NCBI GenBank assembly: GCA_002712285.1
Contig: PATC01000022.1
Location: 1-38,226 of the forward strand
Length of the DNA stretch: 38,226 nucleotides
Source: Methanobacteriota archaeon
GTDB taxonomy: Archaea; Thermoplasmatota; Poseidoniia; Poseidoniales; Thalassarchaeaceae
Direction: 5' to 3'
The translations under genes and the position numbers were made by a program. Positions 8,607-16,400 of the stretch are shown in pieces. Positions within the stretch are counted from its first letter, which is position 1; every line of letters begins with the position of its first letter. Under the pieces are notes generated by a model. It made no database searches. It worked only from the letters and a program-made list of their open reading frames with translations, and was not told the DNA's origin.

Positions 8607-9887
8607 TCACCCCTTTACTCCACCTGCACTCAGTCCTTCAATCAAGAAGCGTTGGAACGCAATGAACAAAACAACTACTGGCAAACTAACCAGTAATGAT
8701 GCAGCGGCAAAGTCACCCCATGCTTGACCAGTAGAAGAAATTAGAGAAGCAAGTCCGACTGGTAATGTATACATTTCTTCGCTCGTATTGAAAGTCAATG
8801 CAAGGAGGAATTCATTCCATGCAGCGAGAAATGAAAACAATGCTGTCACTGCAACAGCAGGTAGTGAGAGAGGAAGGACAATTCTCCAGAATACCTGAGT
8901 CTGACTACAACCATCTACCAAAGCCGCCTCTTCGAGTTCTCTCGGTACTGTATCAAAGAAACCCTTCAACATCCATACACAAAGCGGTAAGGCTGTGACT
9001 GAGTAAGCAAGTATTAGGCCAAGAGAGGTATTTAGCAGCCCAAGAGCCTTCATCACAAGGAAGTAAGGAACGAGGATGATTACTCCGGGGAACATCTGCA
9101 CAAGAAGGAAAGCAAACATCGCTGAATCACGGCCTCGAAATCGGAAACGACTGAAAGCATATCCAGCGGGAATCGCAAGTGCCAAACCTAGCAGAGTTGT
9201 TCCTATGGACACTATGAACGAATTTCTAGTCCATAACCAGAAGGATTCAGAGGAAATCAATTTCTCAAAATGCTCTCCTGTGATCTCATCCATGAAACCC
9301 CCGCCCAAGGCATTCTCTGGAGATAAGGCAACATCAAGAATCCATAGAATCGGTAGGGCGACTGCAGCAACAGCATGGAAGAGAATGAGGTGATGCAAAG
9401 CATGGCTGTGCTTCATCGCCATCATCTTGTTCTTTCTGAGGCCAAGCTCTGCTGCCTTAACCGTTAGACGGCCTGAGACCCAGAGAGTTACCATTGGCAT
9501 CGACCCGGCTGCGAGAACAAGAACAAAGGGTATTGCAGCCCATGCTGTGAACCAAATATCGATCCAGAGACTAGGGCCATCTAAGTGATGCAGAATTGAG
9601 AGGAATAGACCGATTCCAGATATCGCGAGGGCTCCATCACGAATATTTTTGGTTCCATGATCTAACTGCCTCAATAGAACAAGGACTACAAGATGCACTA
9701 GAACAATAGACGTAGACGAATATATTGCATCTTGATTAGCCCTGATTAAAGAAAGACCAACTGAGAGTAAAGCCACGATAAGAACGAGAGGATAGTAAGA
9801 ACGTATACTCTCAATCTCCTGTGGAACATACCATCTTCGTGCAAGATCTGACTTTGACGCTCGAGGCATATTATCCATGGAACTCAT
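8607..9887 (-). CDS. malG: Maltodextrin ABC permease MalG with extra N-terminal membrane region
   Basis: This is one of the two membrane subunits of the sugar importer. The C-terminal 220 residues form a normal MalG core, with the EAA loop EEAALVDGCSQTQVFWRIVLPL at 319-340 (it contacts MalK) and helices flanking it. The N-terminal 190 residues are unusual. They carry about four additional hydrophobic segments (about 32-49, 58-73, 88-99, 110-137), then the ordinary first helix (about 168-188), making the protein 426 residues against about 280 for MalG. The start chosen is ATG 9887, which overlaps the malF stop as ATGA and has GGAGG 7 nt upstream. A longer frame to 9968 exists but would run deep into malF. 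malK follows after 4 nt. Confidence 0.88.
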   Translation of the reverse strand: MSSMDNMPRASKSDLARRWYVPQEIESIRSYYPLVLIVALLSVGLSLIRANQDAIYSSTSIVLVHLVVLVLLRQLDHGTKNIRDGALAISGIGLFLSILHHLDGPSLWIDIWFTAWAAIPFVLVLAAGSMPMVTLWVSGRLTVKAAELGLRKNKMMAMKHSHALHHLILFHAVAAVALPILWILDVALSPENALGGGFMDEITGEHFEKLISSESFWLWTRNSFIVSIGTTLLGLALAIPAGYAFSRFRFRGRDSAMFAFLLVQMFPGVIILVPYFLVMKALGLLNTSLGLILAYSVTALPLCVWMLKGFFDTVPRELEEAALVDGCSQTQVFWRIVLPLSLPAVAVTALFSFLAAWNEFLLALTFNTSEEMYTLPVGLASLISSTGQAWGDFAAASLLVSLPVVVLFIAFQRFLIEGLSAGGVKG

Positions 9888-11356
9888 GTGACCGCCTCCG
9901 TAGCATTTGTGCGCTTCATGTATGTCCATGAAAAGACAACTAGCATCGCGAAGATTACTACTGACCAAGCGGCTGCAACACCATACGCACCATCACGAAA
10001 AGCAACATCGTAGACATATGTGATCAAAATGTCTGTCGAACCGGGTCCATCGAAATCGAGATTTGGACCCCCATCTGTCATCAGATATATCACGTTGAAC
10101 ATATTGAACGTCCAAATAAAACCAAGAAGAGACAAGGGGACAAGAGCGCTCCTAAGATTCGGTAGTGTAAGGTGTCTAAATTGACTAAAATTCCCAATCC
10201 CATCGACCTCTGCAGCCTCATACATCTCTTTTGGTAGAGCTTGTAAAGCGCCAGATATCGACATCATCATGAATGGTATTCCAAGCCAAATATTGACCAT
10301 AATTACTGCAAATCGAGCACCATTGGCATCTGCAAGGAGATTCAAATCTGTACCCAATAAATCGTTTATCGCTCCGGCTGGTTCGAACATACCACGCCAT
10401 ACGAGGACGGTGATGTATGAGGGGATAGCCCATGGCAGAAGTAGCATCGTTCGATACACTGTCTTTCCACGTAAACCATGCTTGTTGAGTGCAATAGCAA
10501 GAAGGAGGCCTAAGCCAATGTGGGACACGACATTCACCAATGTCCAAAGTAATGTGAACCCAGTCACTCGAAGAAATCCAGAGGTAGAGAATACTGTAAC
10601 GAAGTTCTCTATGCCAACGAAAACATGCTCACCCAATTGAGATTGATCTGCATTCGTCAAAGCAAGCCATATGCCATAGATTACAGGATAGAATGTCAAT
10701 ACAGCGAGAGACAGCAAAGCAGGTGCGATATACAAGTGTGCACCCTTTGAAGAAGTGCGGCCATCACGATAATCCAACCAACGTAGACCAAAGAGTAGAG
10801 CTATGAGACTAAGAGAAATCGAACCAATAGCAAAAAGGTAAGGTGACGTCTTGAGAGGCTCAGCCAATTCATCCTCTGCCGTCGAACTGCTTGCAATTAC
10901 AGATGATAGAACCTCAGTGTTATTGGGATAAATTGTCAGTACAGCAAAGTAGTATTCCTGTCCAGAAGGTATGCCGGTAAGTGTACATCCAACCGACAGT
11001 GTGCCATTTGGAATAACAGCAGTTCCATCAGATTCTCGATAAATCGGAACAAAAACTCCATCACCTGGATCATAATGACAATCATCATACCATTCGCCTA
11101 TTTCTGGTTGCATCAAACCTGTTGTTTCACCTACAATGATAATCGAATGCAGTATAGATTCATCCGTTCTAGAAAACTCAGAATCATTCATCATAATCTC
11201 ATAGTGAGTTCCATTCGTAGATGGTTCAGAAAACGCCATTTCAATGTCTACTTGACGGTAGCCGACAGAACCGTCTAACACAATCTGATTCACAGAACCT
11301 GCTGAAACAATGCCAAAAAGAAGTGGACAAAGAAGAAGCAACAAAAGACGTTTCAT
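9884..11356 (-). CDS. malF: Maltodextrin ABC permease MalF with N-terminal extracellular domain
   Basis: This is the partner membrane subunit of MalG. Residues 1-20 form a signal peptide. Residues 21-165 form a beta-rich, FnIII-like domain with sequons, expected outside the cell. A helix at about 173-191 and the permease core (about 207-490) follow, with the EAA loop YEAAEVDGIGNFSQFRHLTLP at 379-399. Enterobacterial MalF also has a large periplasmic loop, but there it lies between helices 3 and 4; here the soluble domain is N-terminal. The start ATG 11356 overlaps the malE stop (ATGA) with GGAGG 7 nt upstream. Assignment to the MalF/UgpA family is firm; sugar specificity comes from the neighbouring genes. 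Confidence 0.9.
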   Translation of the reverse strand: MKRLLLLLLCPLLFGIVSAGSVNQIVLDGSVGYRQVDIEMAFSEPSTNGTHYEIMMNDSEFSRTDESILHSIIIVGETTGLMQPEIGEWYDDCHYDPGDGVFVPIYRESDGTAVIPNGTLSVGCTLTGIPSGQEYYFAVLTIYPNNTEVLSSVIASSSTAEDELAEPLKTSPYLFAIGSISLSLIALLFGLRWLDYRDGRTSSKGAHLYIAPALLSLAVLTFYPVIYGIWLALTNADQSQLGEHVFVGIENFVTVFSTSGFLRVTGFTLLWTLVNVVSHIGLGLLLAIALNKHGLRGKTVYRTMLLLPWAIPSYITVLVWRGMFEPAGAINDLLGTDLNLLADANGARFAVIMVNIWLGIPFMMMSISGALQALPKEMYEAAEVDGIGNFSQFRHLTLPNLRSALVPLSLLGFIWTFNMFNVIYLMTDGGPNLDFDGPGSTDILITYVYDVAFRDGAYGVAAAWSVVIFAMLVVFSWTYMKRTNATEAVT

Positions 11357-12621
11357 CCACTACCCTCCAAATCAGATTCAAGAGCAGCATCAGCAGATAC
11401 CAAGGCTGTAGCAGCATCTAATTCACCGGAGTATACATTCTCAAAAGCGGTAACAAGTGGATCGTAAACCTTTGACATCGCTTCAGTCGTAGGTGCGGGA
11501 GTCCCGACCATCAACTGCTCAAGGAACCCTGAGATTACAGAATTCTCTGTCACCTCAGGATCAATGTATACATCGACATGAGTTGGCATAGTGTAAGTCT
11601 CTAACGCAAATTCACGTTGTGAATCACTCGAAGAAAGATGTAAAGCAAGACGAACTGACCACTCTTTCTGGGTAGATTGTTTCGAAACTGACCAACCCTT
11701 GTAGGTTACAAGAGGAGATACTCGTTCCCCAGTGGAATCAACAATCGGCAGTATCGATTGCTGCAATGGAATTCGTCCAGCTTCATATGTAGCCCAATTC
11801 CAAGGGCCATCAACGACCATAGCAGCTTTAGAACCAAGGAATTGAGTCTTCATCGATTCAGATTGAGTACCGGTCTGAACTACACCATGAGTCAGTTCTA
11901 AATCAATCATCCAATTCATGGCTTCTGCCGAACCATTAGAATCTAAAGTGGGGGTCCCATTTTCATCGAATAGAGAACCACCATATCCTGCTTGAAAACC
12001 AAACCACCAGTAGGCATTCTTCACTGGCATTGCGAGACCATAAACATCTCCTTGTGTCAATTGAGATGCAGCATAAACCATATCATCGAGAGTCCAATCT
12101 TCTGAAGGATAATCAATTCCTGCAGCATCAAATAGAACTGGATTGTAAATTAAACTCAAACAATCTTGGCTCGCAGGAATGCCGAGTAAATCTCCATCAT
12201 ATCTCATCGCATTGAGAGCCCTATCATCGAACTTTGAACGTTCGAGAGGTGTCAAATGAGGCCTCAAATCCTGCAATAGAGGATATCCTCCTACACGAAC
12301 TTCTCCAATTTCACCAAGTTGATCTGAAGAGAGACGAACTAAATCAGGTGCTTCGTCACCTTGTGCGGCAATCCTGAATTGTCGTGCTGCTTCACTGTAC
12401 GGAATCGCCGATGTTTCGACCTCTACACCCGGGTTAGAGGCCATAAATTGGTCAATTTGTGATTCGAATGCGGCCAATTCTTTACTTTCTGTAGCAAAAG
12501 AGTGCCATACGACTAATGATACGACCTCAGTATCATTTTCCTCAATTGAAGTATCAGGACTAACACATCCTGGTAGGAGAAAGAGAACAACGAGAATGAA
12601 TGTCGTCACGTTCCTTAGCAA
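11353..12621 (-). CDS. malE: Maltodextrin-binding lipoprotein (SBP family 1)
   Basis: This substrate-binding protein captures oligosaccharides and delivers them to MalFG. The sequence shows a lipoprotein signal, LLRNVTTFILVVLFLLPGC, with the lipidated cysteine at about residue 19, then a Ser/Thr/Glu-rich spacer and a family 1 binding fold (VVWHSFATESKEL, APDLVRLSSDQ, DGPWNWATYEAG). The annotated start is a TTG at 12621, preceded at 5 nt by GAGGTG; no ATG lies between the upstream stop and the signal peptide. GTG 12610 or GTG 12639 are alternatives. The gene begins 10 nt after the HAD phosphatase stop and its own stop overlaps malF. Maltodextrin specificity is inferred from the amylases, MalQ and GlgP around it. 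Confidence 0.87.
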   Translation of the reverse strand: MLRNVTTFILVVLFLLPGCVSPDTSIEENDTEVVSLVVWHSFATESKELAAFESQIDQFMASNPGVEVETSAIPYSEAARQFRIAAQGDEAPDLVRLSSDQLGEIGEVRVGGYPLLQDLRPHLTPLERSKFDDRALNAMRYDGDLLGIPASQDCLSLIYNPVLFDAAGIDYPSEDWTLDDMVYAASQLTQGDVYGLAMPVKNAYWWFGFQAGYGGSLFDENGTPTLDSNGSAEAMNWMIDLELTHGVVQTGTQSESMKTQFLGSKAAMVVDGPWNWATYEAGRIPLQQSILPIVDSTGERVSPLVTYKGWSVSKQSTQKEWSVRLALHLSSSDSQREFALETYTMPTHVDVYIDPEVTENSVISGFLEQLMVGTPAPTTEAMSKVYDPLVTAFENVYSGELDAATALVSADAALESDLEGSG

Positions 12622-12631
12622 TACATCACCT

Positions 12632-13309
12632 CTAGTCACCAAGAGTTTCCCCCGGGAACAAGATTGGCCAAATGGCACGAAGATCAGTACCTGTCACAAC
12701 TGGTACACCTGCATCAGCGAATGCAACATATGCCTCTTCTCTAGCAGGATTGAATCCGATAAATCGCGACCCTTCAATCTGCATGGAAAGATCCATGCTG
12801 TTGTCACCAACACTCACAATCTCAGATGGATGAATACCAAGGATACGATTGAGCTTAGAGACCATATCGCCCTTATCCCATGCAGAAACTCGACAGATTC
12901 CTTCATCGAGAAGGTATCCGTCGCCGTCATACTCAAAACCATTCGCTGCCCAATCATCGACTTTTAGCATGCCAGCAATCGTTGCAACGAAAAGATCGAC
13001 CCCCGCAGAGATAATGACCACATGGATTCCTCTCTCCTTGAGTTCAGATACAACTTCTCGTGCACCATCCATGAGACGAACGCCGCTATAACAGCGGAAT
13101 AACTCATCACGATGGATACGTGATTGGACTGCCTTCCAGAGACGTATGTCTTCACGCATGAACTCCTCATCGGTCAATTCCTTGTTCAGGAACGCCTTGA
13201 GTAAATTCGGATCACCTGTACCAAAATGGCTGTGAATAACGGCCCAAGAAGAACCTGCATCAGCAAGAACACCGTCGCAATCGAAGGCGACCGCTCTGAC
13301 CTCTGGCAT
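12632..13309 (-). CDS. HAD-superfamily phosphatase (SerB/PSP-like)
   Basis: This is a soluble HAD phosphatase of 225 residues. Motif I is VAFDCDGVLAD (D10, D12), motif II is the serine in VVIISAG (S101), the conserved lysine is probably K146, and motif III is VGDNSMD (168-173). The cap region between motifs I and II is alpha-helical, as in phosphoserine phosphatases (subfamily IB). The substrate is not readable from sequence; phosphoserine or a small sugar phosphate are both possible. It is the first gene of the mal operon, 10 nt ahead of malE, which makes a sugar-phosphate role worth considering. ATG 13309 was chosen over a TTG at 13315 because GGAG lies 9 nt upstream of the ATG. No convincing TATA box precedes it. 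Confidence 0.85.
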   Translation of the reverse strand: MPEVRAVAFDCDGVLADAGSSWAVIHSHFGTGDPNLLKAFLNKELTDEEFMREDIRLWKAVQSRIHRDELFRCYSGVRLMDGAREVVSELKERGIHVVIISAGVDLFVATIAGMLKVDDWAANGFEYDGDGYLLDEGICRVSAWDKGDMVSKLNRILGIHPSEIVSVGDNSMDLSMQIEGSRFIGFNPAREEAYVAFADAGVPVVTGTDLRAIWPILFPGETLGD

Positions 13310-13349
13310 ATCCAAACGCTCCGCTAACGCTAACTTAGTCCCATCGCCT

Positions 13350-13384
13350 CCGGATTGGACCGGGGGCTAAAGCCCCCGATCCGG
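13350..13384 (-). terminator. GC-rich stem-loop after the giant surface gene
   Basis: A strong hairpin has the inner stem CGGGGGC/GCCCCCG (13361-13367 with 13372-13378) around a TAAA tetraloop. An outer stem, CCGGAT (13350-13355) with ATCCGG (13379-13384), is interrupted by a 5-nt bulge. It sits about 20 nt past the giant gene's stop and 40 nt before the HAD gene. No long T tract follows on the minus strand, so it may act as a partial terminator, an RNA 3'-end stabiliser or an attenuator for the mal operon. Confidence 0.6.
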
Positions 13385-13392
13385 GAGTCCGA

Positions 13393-13416
13393 CCGCGATA
13401 CTCAGGAGAGTCGCGG
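13393..13416 (-). terminator. Hairpin spanning the giant gene's stop codon
   Basis: CCGCGA (13393-13398) pairs with TCGCGG (13411-13416), and an inner CTC/GAG pair (13401-13403 with 13408-13410) closes a small loop. The stop codon (13402-13404) lies inside the structure. Together with the GC-rich hairpin 10 nt further on, it forms a tandem 3'-end structure like the one after the other surface-protein gene. The function (termination or mRNA protection) is inference. Confidence 0.5.
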
Positions 13417-16400
13417 TGGCTGAGTCGTCCCTTCGTAGGACATCAGAGGTGTTGCCACCTGACCACCTGGGACATAGGACACAGTTACAGTCACTGAGTC
13501 GAGCATGTCACCAGTAACTGGATCCTTCATCAAGATGTAGATGATATCACCAGCACCGAATCCTGTAGTGCAGTCTGCGTCAGGACCTGTGCAATCGATG
13601 CTGTCCTTGAACGTCACCATCGAATTACTATTCGACGGGAGACGGCCGTAGACACCACAGTTACCAGTAGCGTCACCCGAGTTACCCGAGTTATCAATCA
13701 ACGTTGAATCCGTTAGGCAAGTGTCTGCAGGAGCATACTTGTCAGTGAGGTTAACCAGTCGGAACTGCTGCTCTCCACTTGAGTCAAGCCACTCGAGTTG
13801 CACACGGACTGCTTGCGTTGCAAGTTCGGTCTGTGCACCGTTCACGGTGATCTTCCAAGCCCAGTTGTTCTCATCAGAGTCATCGATGCTCACATCAGTA
13901 AGGGCAGTTACGCGAGGTGCTGCCTTTCCAGAAGTGTCTGCAAGGGAACTAGACCAGACATAGATTGTTCCAGCAAGAACCACAGTGATTGCTACGAGTA
14001 GAATCGTTGCGATAACGGGGCTGACTGCCTCTTCATCTGCAGCAATGGTCTCGATTGCTAATGCTTCCTCGTCCTCTTCCCGGCGTGCCGAGATGAGGTT
14101 CAGACCAAGGAACAGACCAACAAGGCTCACAGAGAGTAGTCCTGGGAGGAACGAACTGACCGAGGACGCTTGCTTGAGTCCCACCATCTTCGGTAGGAGT
14201 GTGCCCACGTCAGTGGAGGTCATGTTGTTGTTCGCCCAGTTGAGTTCTTCTAGCGCTGGGCGCCGGAAGTTGTCAGTGACGTATTCCTCAGTGAACGGAT
14301 CGATAGTTCGGACTTCAGCGAAGGCTGCGAGTTCGTTTGTTGCTGAGTTCATCGTGATGTAACCAGTAACAAGAACTGTATCGCCGACACCTGGAACCTC
14401 TCCATCATCCCACTCTAGAGTGACCTGATGCTGGATTGCATTCGGGTTATCGTTTGCGGTGAATCGAACCTGAACATCATGCGGGTAGTTATACAACGAC
14501 GGGTCATCACCAGTGTTCGTGACTTCAACCGTGAATGGCACACGTGTGCCAGGCATAACAGCCTCGATGTTGAGGTAATCGAATCCGAAATCAGTGTTGA
14601 ACTGGTAGTCTGGACGAGCCTCGACGACGTTGTTCACGCGGATGTGGAGCGTGACGCGATCGCTTCTCTGATCATAGGTACTGTATCCCGCCTGACTGTA
14701 GTTGATGTAGTCAGGAGCCTCAGAGGTATCGTTCAGGTAAAGGTTGACAGTGCAGTAGTATCCGCTAGCTGGAACCATCTGATGGATTCCACCGTCACGG
14801 ACACCATCGCCATCAGCATCCTGTAGGAAGTCAATCTCACTGGTTGGCGCAGTAGTGGTAGCGTCAGGGATGAGTGTGATTTGCATCTCTTCTGTATCCT
14901 GATCGAGAGCGATTGTGAAGTAATGATCATAATCACAATTCGCAGTCTTAGCAACTTCCCACTGGTAATCTGCCTGCTGATGGTCGATGTCGAACATCAT
15001 GCGAGACATATCGAACGTGAGGTTGTCGACATTGGTGTCGTCCTCAGTGAGTTCGATATACCAATCTTCTGAATCACCGGCGGTGAGCTTGTCACCGTTG
15101 GCTACCTCGACGTACTTCTCTGCTTGTAGGTCTGGACCGTAGATGACTGGAGCATCGTTGATCGGGTTGACGATGAACTGGACGCTCATGTCATCTGCGT
15201 CATTCACTCCGTCAGTGAGTCCGAAGACAATGTCACAAGAACCGCCGGCTTCATTCGTTGAGTTCTCTGCGATGAGAATGCTCGTCGTTCCAGCCATGGA
15301 GATGTCGAATGGGACACAGCCATCTGCGTCAGCAGTCCAGTTGTAGATCTGCGGAACCGCATATGGGTTGTTGTCCGACTGAGAGTTTTCATTCGCCATG
15401 TCAATCACGAAGCTACCCGACTGGTTGTAGACGCTACCGAGGCTCTTAGGAACAGTGAATCCGTTCGCACCATCGATTGCTGCTTCATCACGGATATTGA
15501 TTCCGCCCTGGCCGTCGTCGGTAAGGACTAGACCACAGTCGTTGTTTGCGTAGTCATTCAGCGAATTGCAGATGATTGGCTTATCGTTGACATTGGTAAC
15601 GTTCCAGAAGAAGGTCTGGGTCGCGTTCAATCCATCAATGTCAGTCACAGTTGCCTTGAGGCGGTGACCACCGAACTGGTCGGCGAGAGTCGTTACCTCG
15701 AGAGATTGACCGTTCAGACCGTAGGAATACGGCGTGATGTATGTGTGCGTGTTCGCTGCCGAATCAACGACCTCCCATGTCAGATTGAGATCTTCCGTCT
15801 GGTAGTCCGCTGCCAACTCTGTCATACTTAGAGAAGTCATTCCAGTGTCCTCATCGACGGTCACGTCAATCAGGTTCTGGATAATCGGCTTAGCACGGAG
15901 GATATCAATCTCAACCTCTTGGTTCGTGGACATCATGACGTTCTTGCGCTCTCCCCAGTCCCAGTAGTCATTCTGAGCATCACGGACCTTGACGATAATG
16001 TCGTAAGGCCGAGCAGGAGTCGGCGTTGTCGTACCAGCATAGGTTCGGAAGATGAGTAGGAAGTCATCGAGAGTTCCATCTGCAAGATCCTCGCCTGTGA
16101 GGTCGAAGCCACCAAAGTCGTAGAAGTTCTGAGCAGTAGCGTTCAGCATATCCCATTCCTGTGGAGGGAATGCAGCAATCACGTGCCCGGTACTCTCTGC
16201 CTGAACAACAGTTAGCCACCGGACATCATCCGTTGGGGAACCGATACAGTCCCATGGGATTGCGAACTCGGAGTTCAAGTTGAACGTCGAGGTCACACCA
16301 GGGTATCCGAATCCTACGAAGGACGAGATACCGTTACACGAAGATGTGACATCAACCCAGTTACCGGTTGGAGTTACACGTTTGATTCCCCAGCTGGTTG

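Noticed and set aside
9888-9968. 27-residue N-terminal extension of MalG
   Set aside because: It lies within malF coding sequence; ATG 9887 has GGAGG and the ATGA overlap used elsewhere in the operon.
14028-14060. Separate pilin gene starting in the giant's linker
   Set aside because: No ATG occurs in the linker and no ribosome-binding site precedes the pilin helix; the frame is continuous with the giant.
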